Assembly: GCA_903953805.1 (NCBI GenBank)
Contig: CAJBLC010000052.1
Location: forward strand, 1 to 62,392
Source: an uncultured Actinomycetes bacterium
GTDB taxonomy: Bacteria > Actinomycetota > Actinomycetes > Nanopelagicales > Nanopelagicaceae
Length of the DNA stretch: 62,392 bases
Reading direction: 5' to 3'
A program made the translations under genes and the position numbers. The notes beneath the pieces are model-generated. The model had not been told where the DNA came from and did not search any database. It saw nothing but the letters and a program-made list of their open reading frames with translations. Numbering within the stretch: the stretch's first letter is position 1; every line of letters begins with the position of its first letter. Shown here piece by piece: positions 17,552 through 27,033 of this stretch.

Positions 17552-18712
17552 CTACTTCATGAAATCGGGGATATCAATCTCATCTTCAACGACCAACTCT
17601 TCGAAGGTGATCTTTCGACGTGGCGTTGAGATCGTTGGAACCTCACCAGTGTTCTCCGAGTTTCCGAGATCGAGAGCAACCGCAAGTGGATCATTCGCCG
17701 CGATGGGATCGGCCTGACCGCTGAGCGCTGCTGCATCGATTACTGGCATCTGCACCTTCTTTGGCTCACCACCATCGAATCCAGCTGCAATAACGGTGAT
17801 ACGGACTTCATCGCCAAGCGCATCATCGATAACTGTTCCAAAGATGATATTTGCATCTGGGTGAGCCGCTTTTGCCACCATCTCTGCAGCTTCAGAGAGT
17901 TCAAAGAGACCGAGATCTGATCCACCCGCGATAGACATGAGTACGCCACGAGCACCATCAATGGAAGCTTCAAGAAGTGGAGATGCAATAGCCAACTCAG
18001 CAGCACGTATTGCCCGTGACTCACCGCGAGCCGAACCGATACCCATGAGGGCCGATCCAGCACCAGCCATAACACTCTTCACATCTGCGAAGTCAAGGTT
18101 GATGAGGCCGGGAGTTGTGATGAGATCGGTAATACCTTGCACGCCAGAGAGGAGAACCTGATCAGCGCTGCGGAATGCTTCAACTGCAGTAATAGTGCGA
18201 TCAGAGATTGCAAGGAGGCGATCATTTGGAATGACGATGAGAGTGTCGACCTCTGCACGAAGATTCGAAATACCTTCTTCGGCCTGCAAGGTGCGATGCT
18301 TCGCTTCAAAGGAGAATGGTTTAGTAACAACACCAACAGTGAGTGCGCCTAGATCCTTTGCAACTTTCGCAATAACAGGTGCGCCACCAGTACCGGTACC
18401 GCCACCTTCACCGGCAGTAACAAAGACCATATCTGCTCCGCGAAGAACTTCTTCAATTTCATCGAGGTGATCGAGCGCAGCTTGACGACCAACCTCAGGT
18501 GCAGCCCCTGCACCAAGTCCACGAGTAGATGTGCGACCGATATCTAACTTCACATCAGCATCAGACATAATTAATTGTTGTGCATCAGTATTGATAGCGA
18601 TGAACTCAACACCTTTAAGTCCTGCTTCGATCATGCGATTGACAGCATTTACTCCACCGCCGCCAATGCCAACGACTTTGATCACTGCAAGATAATTTTG
18701 TGGAGTTGCCAC
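17552..18712 (-). CDS. ftsZ: Cell division GTPase FtsZ
   Basis: 386 residues. GTP-binding tubulin signature GGGTGTGG is at about 103-110, NTDAQ and the T7 synergy loop NLDFADV are also seen. A linker follows, then the C-terminal peptide EIDIPDFMK, which binds SepF. It forms the division ring. The GTG start has AGGAAGAGG upstream. A 119-base gap from ftsQ probably holds a dedicated promoter, as in other actinobacteria. Confidence 0.98.
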   Translation of the reverse strand: MATPQNYLAVIKVVGIGGGGVNAVNRMIEAGLKGVEFIAINTDAQQLIMSDADVKLDIGRTSTRGLGAGAAPEVGRQAALDHLDEIEEVLRGADMVFVTAGEGGGTGTGGAPVIAKVAKDLGALTVGVVTKPFSFEAKHRTLQAEEGISNLRAEVDTLIVIPNDRLLAISDRTITAVEAFRSADQVLLSGVQGITDLITTPGLINLDFADVKSVMAGAGSALMGIGSARGESRAIRAAELAIASPLLEASIDGARGVLMSIAGGSDLGLFELSEAAEMVAKAAHPDANIIFGTVIDDALGDEVRITVIAAGFDGGEPKKVQMPVIDAAALSGQADPIAANDPLAVALDLGNSENTGEVPTISTPRRKITFEELVVEDEIDIPDFMK

Positions 18713-18753
18713 GATTCGCCTCTTCCTGATCTCTAAATCTCTACTTGAGACTT

Positions 18754-18782
18754 AAAGTTATGTAATAACTATTAGGCAGAAA
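18754..18782 (-). promoter_or_regulatory. Possible ftsZ promoter
   Basis: The ftsQ-ftsZ gap read on the minus strand contains TTTACT, 17 bases, then TACATA, about 40 bases before the GTG. This is the best -35/-10 pair I can find in the gap. It is AT-rich compared with flanking genes. No experimental support; other alignments of the -10 are possible. Confidence 0.3.
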
Positions 18783-18831
18783 GTAAAGGTGTGTGGTGGT
18801 TCGTGCAACGACCGACACGAAATGGCAACCG

Positions 18832-19530
18832 TTATTTTGTAATCGGTGAAAGTGGATTACTGAGGTCGAAGAGAACTGCCTTCGCATTCTCTTTAAGCCC
18901 CAAAAGCTTCTTATAGATTTCAACTTTCAACGAAATATCGTTGGGACTTCCCCACTTAATCAAAGCCTGGCGTTTTTGATCTATCGCAACATGAGTTTCC
19001 ATATCGTCAGATCCATTTACGGTAAAACTCTGGACCTCATTTAAGAGATTCTGTGGCATGAGTTGTAGAAGGTTTGAGATAGCTCGCTTTGTTGGAATGT
19101 CATGGGTGCGCAGTTTTATCGTCGGGATATTCGGATATGTCAGTGGAGAGGAGAAATCCCGTCCATCTGCATCAAAATATCGAAGCTCACCTAAATCATT
19201 GAGATAGGAAGCAACTGGCTTACGTTCTTCAACATAGATTGTTAGTGAGCCATGGATCCAGCTTCTGCCAACATCAACCTTCGAGATCCACTCATTCTGT
19301 TTGATAGCACGACTTGTTGCTCTAACATCGATACGAGCAAGTGGCTCTCCAATATAGATAGGTGGCTTCACTGTCTGTAAAGAACTTTGGATATTTGACT
19401 GCGCTTTTACACCATGGATAACAATCGTCTTGAGGGAGAGCAGGTGCGACCATCCCAGTAAATAAGTAAGTAGTCCAAGGAGTAGAACGGCAAGAAAGGC
19501 TCCAGGCGAGCGTCTAAATTTCTTCATCAC
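18832..19530 (-). CDS. ftsQ: Cell division protein FtsQ (POTRA domain)
   Basis: 232 residues, bitopic: a short basic cytoplasmic start (MMKKFRRSPG), one membrane helix (about 11-30), a POTRA domain (about 34-100, LKTIVIHGVKAQS) and the FtsQ domain (about 105-225). It connects FtsB/FtsL to the divisome. The ATG overlaps the murC stop (ATGA). Short for actinobacteria because the cytoplasmic N-terminus is minimal. Confidence 0.9.
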   Translation of the reverse strand: MMKKFRRSPGAFLAVLLLGLLTYLLGWSHLLSLKTIVIHGVKAQSNIQSSLQTVKPPIYIGEPLARIDVRATSRAIKQNEWISKVDVGRSWIHGSLTIYVEERKPVASYLNDLGELRYFDADGRDFSSPLTYPNIPTIKLRTHDIPTKRAISNLLQLMPQNLLNEVQSFTVNGSDDMETHVAIDQKRQALIKWGSPNDISLKVEIYKKLLGLKENAKAVLFDLSNPLSPITK

Positions 19531-20924
19531 ATTTTGTCTTCAAGCGATCGAACAATTACCGGGGCTAGCGAGCTGACATCGCCTGCACCCAGCGTCATGA
19601 TGACATCCCCAGATTTCGCCTCCGAAGTAACTCTTTCGACGACCTCAACCATGGAAGGTTCGTATGTCACCTTTAATGGATCCATCTGCTGTGCAATCAA
19701 CAAGGATGAGACTCCCGATAGTGGTTCTTCGCTCGCTGCATAGATCTCAAGCAAATAAATATGGTCAGCTAGATTCAGTGCTTGAGCAAACTCTTGATAG
19801 AAGGCCTTTGTTCGCGAGTAACGATGTGGCTGGAAGATCACAATTACTCTTCCAGTTCCGGCATACCGTCTAGCGGTCTCAAGAGTGACTCTAATTTCAG
19901 TGGGATGATGTCCGTAATCGTCTATAACTCGGATCTTTTCGACATCTCCCTTTAATTCAAAGCGCCTTCTCGACCCAGTGAAATTCTTCAAGCCATCCAA
20001 GATTGATGCAACTGGCAATCCCAACTGGTGTGCCGCAGCTAGAGCGGCAGTAGCGTTGAGAAGGTTATGGTGGCCCGGAACTTTAAGCTCTAGTTCTCCT
20101 AAAACTTTCCCGTTATGAGTAATTCGACCTATTGATGAACCTTCAGAAAGGTGCACTCGCGAGAGCTGCCAATCAGCATCTCCCTCACCATAGGTAATGA
20201 TCGAGATATCGGTTCTGACGAGCTTCGTTCGCAGCGCTTGGACACCTGGATCATCTCCGCAGAGAATAAGGAACCCACCGCTTTGAATAGAGCTGACGAA
20301 ATCATGGAAGATTGAATAGATGGAGTCGAGATCAGCAAAGTGATCGACATGATCAAGTTCAATATTTGTGATAATTGCACCGAGGGGTTTGTAATGAAGG
20401 AATGAGCCGTCGCTCTCATCTGCCTCTGCTACAAAGATATCTCCTGAGCCAGAGTACGCATTTATTCCTGACGCGTTGATCATGCCACCAATTGCAAATG
20501 ACGGATCTGCTCCGGCGCTCTGCAATGCAACGGTCAACATGGATGTTGTTGTGGTCTTTCCGTGGGTACCAGCGATGGCAACTGATCGCATGCCATTCAT
20601 TAATAAGGCGAGAGCCTGTGCTCTAGCGATTGTCGGAATTCCAGCTTGAACCGCTGCTAACCGCTCTGGGTTCTTTTCAGAGATGGCAGTTGAGAGGACG
20701 ATGAGGTTCGCAGCTGAAATATTCTCTGCGCTGTGACCAATAAAAATTGTGGCACCAAGAGTCTGAAGATTCTCGGTTACGGTCGATGCTTTAACATCGG
20801 AGCCACTCACCTGAATACCCCGAGCGATCATGATCCGTGCAATTCCACTCATCCCGGCACCACCAATACCGATGAAATGGACTTGTTTTCCGATGAGACT
20901 TTCGAAGGTGAGATATTGCGTCAT
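19527..20924 (-). CDS. murC: UDP-N-acetylmuramate--L-alanine ligase
   Basis: 465 residues. The Mur ligase P-loop is GTHGKTTTTSML (about 120-131), with an N-terminal Rossmann segment (FIGIGGAGMSGIA) and the C-terminal domain (DDYGHHPTE, FQPHRYSRT). It adds L-Ala to UDP-MurNAc. murB and ddl, often next to it, are absent from this cluster. Start and stop overlap murG and ftsQ by four bases. Confidence 0.97.
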   Translation of the reverse strand: MTQYLTFESLIGKQVHFIGIGGAGMSGIARIMIARGIQVSGSDVKASTVTENLQTLGATIFIGHSAENISAANLIVLSTAISEKNPERLAAVQAGIPTIARAQALALLMNGMRSVAIAGTHGKTTTTSMLTVALQSAGADPSFAIGGMINASGINAYSGSGDIFVAEADESDGSFLHYKPLGAIITNIELDHVDHFADLDSIYSIFHDFVSSIQSGGFLILCGDDPGVQALRTKLVRTDISIITYGEGDADWQLSRVHLSEGSSIGRITHNGKVLGELELKVPGHHNLLNATAALAAAHQLGLPVASILDGLKNFTGSRRRFELKGDVEKIRVIDDYGHHPTEIRVTLETARRYAGTGRVIVIFQPHRYSRTKAFYQEFAQALNLADHIYLLEIYAASEEPLSGVSSLLIAQQMDPLKVTYEPSMVEVVERVTSEAKSGDVIMTLGAGDVSSLAPVIVRSLEDKM

Positions 20925-22021
20925 CGCGACTTATCCGCCTTCAAAGTAGAGAGCACAATCTTTCCTAACTTCTCATGTGCAGAGGTCGTGAAGGCTGGGC
21001 CAGTTACTCGTGATCGATATTCCTGAGCAGCTTTGATGAAAGTAAAGAACTCTTCTGAGAGTTTCCTGGCCGTAAATTCTGACTCCGGAATAATGGTCGC
21101 TCCCCCACATTCCACAAGTTCCTTGGCATTGAAGAGTTGCTCGCCATTGCCGATCGGAAGTGGGACGATCACGCCGTAGGTTCGGAGTATTCCCAGTTCG
21201 GCACACGTAACGGCACCGCCACGAGTGATGGCGAGATCTGCTGCGATCATTGCCTCTCCCATATCAGCGATGTAATGAAGTGGAAGGTAATTCTTACTTC
21301 GCGCCGGAAGCGCATTCGCCTTACCCACTGCGTGAATAATTTGAATTCCTACCCTCTCGGTCTCAGGCAAGATCTTCGCCAAGACGGAATTGATCGCACG
21401 TGAACCTTGTGAGCCTCCAAAGACCAGAATGATCGGACGCTTCTCATCAAAGTTCCACTCCGCAGATTTCGCAGATCGAATCTGAGATCTATCACTCGCG
21501 CCACTTTTCGCAAGATCTTTAATGGCAGAGCGGATTGGCATACCAACTAATTCTGCGCTCTCCCAGGTTGGTGCGATCGTTCGCGTGCTTTCAAAGGCAA
21601 TTGTTAGGTGAGCACCAAGGCGTCTTCCTAAATCATTCGCCATTCCAGGTTTTGCATTAGCTTCGTGAATAAGGATGGGGATCTTCTTAATCCGCGCCAT
21701 GATGTATGTGGGGGCGCAGACATAACCGCCGAAACCAACCACAAGATCGGTATCACTCAGGTAACGTGAAAGTTGGAGAAGTGATTGAGTAAATTTTACT
21801 GGCCAGGTCAGGAGTGAGAACGAAATTTTCCGTGGAAAGGGGGCCTTTGTCACTGGCCGGAGTGAGAAGCCACTTGATTGCATCAGTGATGAATCGAGCG
21901 CAGCAGAACTTCCAAGAAATTCACATTCGAGATCAGGCTCGACCGATTTCAGCCAATGTGCCAATGCAAGCGCTGGTTCGATGTGGCCAGCCGTACCAGC
22001 GGCAGCAAGTGAGACTCTCAT
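20921..22021 (-). CDS. murG: Lipid II synthase MurG (GlcNAc transferase)
   Basis: 366-residue GT28 glycosyltransferase at the inner membrane face that adds GlcNAc to lipid I. Seen: N-terminal GTAGHIEPALALA glycine-rich loop, GFGGYVCAPTY, HEANAKPGMAN, and the UDP-sugar-binding FGGSQGSRAIN plus RGGAVTCAEL. The downstream gene murC overlaps by four bases. Confidence 0.97.
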   Translation of the reverse strand: MRVSLAAAGTAGHIEPALALAHWLKSVEPDLECEFLGSSAALDSSLMQSSGFSLRPVTKAPFPRKISFSLLTWPVKFTQSLLQLSRYLSDTDLVVGFGGYVCAPTYIMARIKKIPILIHEANAKPGMANDLGRRLGAHLTIAFESTRTIAPTWESAELVGMPIRSAIKDLAKSGASDRSQIRSAKSAEWNFDEKRPIILVFGGSQGSRAINSVLAKILPETERVGIQIIHAVGKANALPARSKNYLPLHYIADMGEAMIAADLAITRGGAVTCAELGILRTYGVIVPLPIGNGEQLFNAKELVECGGATIIPESEFTARKLSEEFFTFIKAAQEYRSRVTGPAFTTSAHEKLGKIVLSTLKADKSR

Positions 22022-22028
22022 AGAGTCC

Positions 22029-23222
22029 CTATTCTGCCGTTCTTCGTGACTTAGATCGAAGTGCGGCGCGAACTTCAGGGTCCCGCCTAATCACAGAGAG
22101 AACGAATCCGACACCAATAAAGTCGGCGAGGAGCGCTGATCCGCCATATGAGAGGAATGGTAGAGATACTCCAACCACTGGCAGCACGCCGATATCCGAG
22201 CCAACATTGACCGCCACCTGGAGCATTAACCAGGCACCGATTCCGGCACAGGCATACTTATTAAGCAGATCCTTAGTATGAAGAGCTGTTCGAAAAATCC
22301 CATAGATAAGTGCCACGTAGAGAAGAAGGACGATGATTGTTCCGAGCAATCCCAACTCTTCACCGATGACAGAGAAGATGAAGTCGGTATTCGCCTCAGA
22401 TAAGTTCGCCCACTTCTGTCGACTCGCACCGAGACCTACGCCGAAGAAGCCACCGCTCGCAAGACCCATGATGGAGTGCGCAGTCTGCCAACCAGCTAAT
22501 TTGTAGACGCCAGGATCAAATGGATGAAGTACCGCGCTAAATCGTTGCAAGCGATTTGGCGATGTCACGACAAAACCAGCTACTGCGGCAAGGCCGAGTA
22601 ACCCAGTGCCTACCAATGTCAGGGAATCAACTCCCGCAATAAAGAGCATTGCAAATGCGATACCCATAACAATCATCGCTGTGCCCAAATCTTTTCCTGC
22701 CATAATCAAAACCAAGAAGAGCGCCGGTGCCGGTGCGACCGCTTTTAGAATTTCAAAGGTACTTGGTCGTTCTTCGCGTTCATCGAAACGACGTAGGATC
22801 ATCGCGCACCACAGAACGAGTAGCACCTTAGCTATCTCACTTGGCTGAATCGTGAATCCGCCGAAGCCAATCCACGATCTATTACCATTAATATTTTTTC
22901 CAACGCCAGGGATTTGAGGAAGCACGAGTGCTATGGCCCCAATGACGAGTCCCCACCGTGCCATTTTCTCCCATAGGGCTCGCTTGAGATGAATAGCAAG
23001 GTAGAGAGCACCCGAACCAACGACGATAAAGAGGAGCTGCTTAAAGAAGATCGAATACGTTGAACCTGTTGTCTCATACGCTTTGACGGAAGATGATGAA
23101 AGCACCATCACAATTCCAAGGGCTGTTAGTAAAGAGGTTGAGGCGGAGATTAAAATATAGGCAGCGGTCGGCTTTTGGAAGAAGTTAAGGTAGCGCTCTC
23201 GTCCTTGATTACTTCCGCTCAC
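22029..23222 (-). CDS. ftsW: Septal peptidoglycan polymerase FtsW (SEDS family)
   Basis: 397 residues with about ten membrane helices. SEDS hallmarks: NGNRSWIGFGGFTIQPSE, GKDLGTAMI, and GVSLPFLSYGGSALL near the C-terminus. It polymerises glycan strands with FtsI. The GTG start overlaps the murD stop (GTGA). The C-terminal tail is short and basic. Confidence 0.97.
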   Translation of the reverse strand: MSGSNQGRERYLNFFQKPTAAYILISASTSLLTALGIVMVLSSSSVKAYETTGSTYSIFFKQLLFIVVGSGALYLAIHLKRALWEKMARWGLVIGAIALVLPQIPGVGKNINGNRSWIGFGGFTIQPSEIAKVLLVLWCAMILRRFDEREERPSTFEILKAVAPAPALFLVLIMAGKDLGTAMIVMGIAFAMLFIAGVDSLTLVGTGLLGLAAVAGFVVTSPNRLQRFSAVLHPFDPGVYKLAGWQTAHSIMGLASGGFFGVGLGASRQKWANLSEANTDFIFSVIGEELGLLGTIIVLLLYVALIYGIFRTALHTKDLLNKYACAGIGAWLMLQVAVNVGSDIGVLPVVGVSLPFLSYGGSALLADFIGVGFVLSVIRRDPEVRAALRSKSRRTAE

Positions 23223-24592
23223 GATGCCACCTTTGCGACTACAGCCCGAGCAAAGAGTTCGCCCCGGTGGGCATACGAGTTAAATTGATCCATCGATGCA
23301 CATGCTGGTGCCAACAAGACCGCATCTCCCGCTGTTGCTAAATCTGATGCCTTGGCGACAATCGCATTCATAAGTGACTCGGAGCCATCGTTGCTATCTA
23401 TACGGTAGATCGGAATCGCGGGTGCATGTTGAGAGAGGGCATCAGCGAATAACTCCCGATCAGTACCTATTAAAAGAACAGCCTTGAGCCGTGGAGCAGC
23501 CCGCTTGACCAACTGATCGACCTGCGCCCCTTTAGCAAGGCCACCTGCAATCCAAATAACTGACGTATGAGAGAGGATTCCGGCGATAGCAGCATGTGGG
23601 TTGGTCGCCTTTGAATCATTGATCCACGAAATTCCATCCCTCTCAAGAACCAACTCCAACCGATGATGATCGAGTTGGAATGAAGAGAGGCCTGTTCTAA
23701 TAGCGGCATGAGAGATATTAAGAGAAAGCGCTAAGCCAGCCGCGGCGAGTGCATTGGAGACGTTGTGAGGCACTTGCGGCTTGATATCCAAAAGTTCGGC
23801 AATCATCTCGGCCTGCGAAGAGTCGGCACCAAAAGCTCGATCGACAAGTAGCTCTTCGACGAGACCGAGCTCGCCGCTGGCAGGAGTATCGAGGGAGTAG
23901 AAAATTTTCTGCCCGGTGAATGCTGTACTGCGAGTAACAATCTCTGGATCTTGAGCGTTAAGAATTGCCACTGGCGCCATTCTCATAAGACTCATCTTCG
24001 CATTTGCATAGGCATCAAAGGTTCCATGCCAATCAATATGGTCTTCAGCGATATTAAGAATTGCCACCGACTCGAATTGTGGCAGTTCACTCCAATCGAT
24101 CTGGAAGGAAGAGAGTTCAAGAGCGAGATAGTCGTATGGTTCCTTGCTCATCACGGCAGAGATTGCTGGTTCGCCAACGTTTCCACATGCCAGACCACGA
24201 ACTTGCGCAGAGTCAAAGATCGATTGAACCATCTGAACGGTGGTCGTCTTTCCATTTGTACCAGTAAGGGCAATCCATTTTTGCTCTGGAACTATCTCGC
24301 TCTTCACCAACCAAGCGAGGTCAATCTCCGAAATTACTCGGACTCCTGCCTGAGTAAATTTCTCAACAAGGTGATGGTCACGTCGCCAGCCAGGCGAAAC
24401 GATCGCTAATTGGTAATCATGAGGGTTTTCAATAACTGTAAGTGCTTGGATTCCATCGAATTCACCGTTCTTCTCATCGAAGAGCGAGAATTCAATGGTG
24501 CGTTCTTGCAGAAAGGCGATGATCGCTCTTCCAGTAACGCCACCACCCAAGACAGCGACCCTGCCATGAAGTAGTTGGCTCAGCGAACTCAC
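23219..24592 (-). CDS. murD: UDP-MurNAc-L-alanine--D-glutamate ligase
   Basis: 457 residues. N-terminal GGGVTGRAI nucleotide-like fold, P-loop LTGTNGKTTTVQM (about 110-122), HxxR-type Mur motifs (NIAEDHIDWH, NDSKATNPHAA) and a C-terminal ligand domain with LLAPACASMDQFNSY. It adds D-Glu to the stem peptide. The GTG start directly abuts the mraY stop. Confidence 0.97.
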   Translation of the reverse strand: MSSLSQLLHGRVAVLGGGVTGRAIIAFLQERTIEFSLFDEKNGEFDGIQALTVIENPHDYQLAIVSPGWRRDHHLVEKFTQAGVRVISEIDLAWLVKSEIVPEQKWIALTGTNGKTTTVQMVQSIFDSAQVRGLACGNVGEPAISAVMSKEPYDYLALELSSFQIDWSELPQFESVAILNIAEDHIDWHGTFDAYANAKMSLMRMAPVAILNAQDPEIVTRSTAFTGQKIFYSLDTPASGELGLVEELLVDRAFGADSSQAEMIAELLDIKPQVPHNVSNALAAAGLALSLNISHAAIRTGLSSFQLDHHRLELVLERDGISWINDSKATNPHAAIAGILSHTSVIWIAGGLAKGAQVDQLVKRAAPRLKAVLLIGTDRELFADALSQHAPAIPIYRIDSNDGSESLMNAIVAKASDLATAGDAVLLAPACASMDQFNSYAHRGELFARAVVAKVAS

Positions 24593-25651
24593 TTATCGAA
24601 CTACCCATTGTGCATAGAAGAGGCCGAGTCCAGATGCGACACAGATACCTGCGATGATCCAGAAGCGGACCACGATCGTCACCTCGCCCCAACCGGAGAG
24701 TTCAAAGTGATGCTGGAGCGGCGCCATCTTGAAGAAACGTTTTCCCTTTGTGGCCTTGAAATAGAGAACCTGGATGATCACCGAAAGAGTGATGATGATA
24801 AAAAGCCCACCAAGCGGGGCAAGAAGAAGTTCGGTACGTAAGGTAATTGCTAATCCTGCGATCGCACCACCAAGTGAGAGAGAACCGACATCTCCCATAA
24901 AGATTTTTGCGGGTGAGGTGTTCCACCACAAGAAGCCAGCACACGAGCCCGCAAATGCTGCAGCCAAGACCGCCATATCAAGCGGGTCGCGTACGGCATA
25001 ACATTTTGCGAGGTGTGTGTATGCGCAACTCTGTCTAAACTCCCAAATACCGATTAAGACAAAGGCGAGAAATGCCATGATCGCAGCACCGCTTGCCAAG
25101 CCATCTAAGCCATCAGTGAGGTTAACGGCATTACTCGAACCCATGATGAGAAGAAGAACCCACGCAACAACAACTGCCGCTCCCAGAACGATCGAGGTAT
25201 CTCGAACTGTTGAAAGGTGTCGAGAGATCGGTGCTAATCCATATTTGTCAACGAAGTGAAGGCCGGCATAGCCAAATCCCCCTGCAACAAGTGCTTGGCC
25301 AAGGAGTTTCTGCTTAGCAGTGAGACCAAGTGATCGCTGCTTTGAAATCTTCAACCAATCATCGAGCAGACCAAGTAGACCAAGACCGAAAACCATCGCC
25401 ATGACAAGGAGGGCGGATGAACTTATGTCTGAACCTGCCAACAGGTGAGAGATCAGGTATGCGACCACAACTGAACCCAGGATAACAACGCCACCCATGG
25501 TTGGAGTTCCACGCTTCACATGATGAGCTGTTGGGCCATCATCACGAATCTGCTGGCCATACCCTTGCTTCGCTAAAAATTTAATAAAGAGCGGTGTAAG
25601 AAATAGTGAGAGGAATAATCCCGTCGCTCCTGCATACAAGATACCTTTCAC
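24593..25651 (-). CDS. mraY: Phospho-MurNAc-pentapeptide translocase MraY
   Basis: 352 residues, about ten membrane helices. Family motifs: DDGPTAHHVKRGTPTMGG near the N-terminus, the Asp-rich LLDDWLK, NLTDGLDGLA, GDVGSLSLGG, and the MAPLQHHFEL HHH-like loop. It makes lipid I on undecaprenyl phosphate. The GTG start overlaps the murF stop as GTGA. Confidence 0.97.
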   Translation of the reverse strand: MKGILYAGATGLFLSLFLTPLFIKFLAKQGYGQQIRDDGPTAHHVKRGTPTMGGVVILGSVVVAYLISHLLAGSDISSSALLVMAMVFGLGLLGLLDDWLKISKQRSLGLTAKQKLLGQALVAGGFGYAGLHFVDKYGLAPISRHLSTVRDTSIVLGAAVVVAWVLLLIMGSSNAVNLTDGLDGLASGAAIMAFLAFVLIGIWEFRQSCAYTHLAKCYAVRDPLDMAVLAAAFAGSCAGFLWWNTSPAKIFMGDVGSLSLGGAIAGLAITLRTELLLAPLGGLFIIITLSVIIQVLYFKATKGKRFFKMAPLQHHFELSGWGEVTIVVRFWIIAGICVASGLGLFYAQWVVR

Positions 25652-27033
25652 GCTTCCACCTCTTCACTCTTTGTCGAGCACCATGCAACGATCTTCTCGG
25701 CTAAGGTATTCAACGCCTCTGCTCTCGATGCCTTAATCAAGAAGCAATCTCCGGCCTCACTATTCTTTACGAGCTCAAGCGCTTCTTCTTGACTTGCACA
25801 CTGATGTACTGTCATGTCACCGCTTGTCGTTCCGTAAAGTTCAGTACCAACTGCAACGAGATGATCAATTCCCATTTCGGCGGCAAGTCTGCCAATTTCT
25901 CGGTGTGATTGTGCCTCGGACTCGCCGAGTTCGTGCATCTTCCCGAGAATCGCCCAGGATGAGCCACCGCGCTCTTGGGCGAAGAGCGCAAGCGTTGTGA
26001 GCGCCGCCTTCATACTCTCTGGGTTTGCATTGTATGAATCATTGATGATGACGAAGTTTCCGAAGTCGTGTAACTCCATTCGCCACTTGCTTGTGATCTC
26101 AGCGGTCGAAAGCGCGGAGGCGATCGAGTCAATAGGGATCTCAAGAGTAGTTGCTACAGCGGCTGCAGCTAAGGCATTTGCAATCTGATGGGCACCAATC
26201 AATCGCAAACTTACGGCAGCCCTTCCAGAAGGCGTAACCAAATCAAAGTGAGCTCGACCCTCACGGATCTCAATATCGGCCGCCCTGACATTGCAATCCG
26301 AGCTTTCACCGAATGTCATACGGCGCAAATCCGAACGCTCCTCCCCCATTCTGGGAGTAAATTCGTCATACTTTCCGAGTACTGCGATGCCACCATGAGG
26401 AAGAGAATCAATCATCTCGCCTTTAGCCTTAGCGATCATTTCACGACCACCAAATTCACCAACATGAGCGTTTCCGACTACCAATACCGTTCCGATTGTT
26501 GGCTCGGCAATCTTGCTTAATGCGGCAATATCTCCGATGTGGCGGGCACCCATCTCCAATACACAGAATCGAGTTGAATCCGAGCAACCAAGAATGGTGA
26601 GGGGCAGACCAATTTCGTTATTAAAGGATCCCTGCGGAACAACGGTCTCACCCGCGGTCGCCAAGATATGACCTAAGAGTTCCTTAGTCGTTGTTTTACC
26701 TTGCGAACCAGTGATTCCAATAAAGGTACAGTTCTTTGCCAAGGTGCGTGCACAGTGTGCAAGAGATTGAAGCGCAACTAAAGTGTTCTCAACGACCAGA
26801 CATGGGCCATCTACTTCCCTAGTGGTAATGACAAATCGGGCACCACTCTCTAATGCAGAGAGGGCAAAATCATTTCCATCGACACTTTCGCCAGGTAGAG
26901 CGATGAAGAATGTTCCAGGTTTGGCAAGGCGCGAATCAATAACCGCATTTTCAGTGATGGTTTGATCAGGTGATATCTCATGTATGCGTGCGTCGATCGC
27001 TAGAGCAATATCTTCAATTGTCATAGAGATCAT
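25648..27033 (-). CDS. murF: UDP-MurNAc-tripeptide--D-Ala-D-Ala ligase
   Basis: 461 residues. P-loop ITGSQGKTTTKELL (about 105-118; Ser-Gln instead of the more usual Ser-Asn/Val), ending with MurF motifs INDSYNANPESMKAAL. It adds D-Ala-D-Ala, completing the pentapeptide. ATG overlaps murE stop; a second ATG lies three codons downstream (MTIEDIA) and could be the true start. Confidence 0.96.
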   Translation of the reverse strand: MISMTIEDIALAIDARIHEISPDQTITENAVIDSRLAKPGTFFIALPGESVDGNDFALSALESGARFVITTREVDGPCLVVENTLVALQSLAHCARTLAKNCTFIGITGSQGKTTTKELLGHILATAGETVVPQGSFNNEIGLPLTILGCSDSTRFCVLEMGARHIGDIAALSKIAEPTIGTVLVVGNAHVGEFGGREMIAKAKGEMIDSLPHGGIAVLGKYDEFTPRMGEERSDLRRMTFGESSDCNVRAADIEIREGRAHFDLVTPSGRAAVSLRLIGAHQIANALAAAAVATTLEIPIDSIASALSTAEITSKWRMELHDFGNFVIINDSYNANPESMKAALTTLALFAQERGGSSWAILGKMHELGESEAQSHREIGRLAAEMGIDHLVAVGTELYGTTSGDMTVHQCASQEEALELVKNSEAGDCFLIKASRAEALNTLAEKIVAWCSTKSEEVEA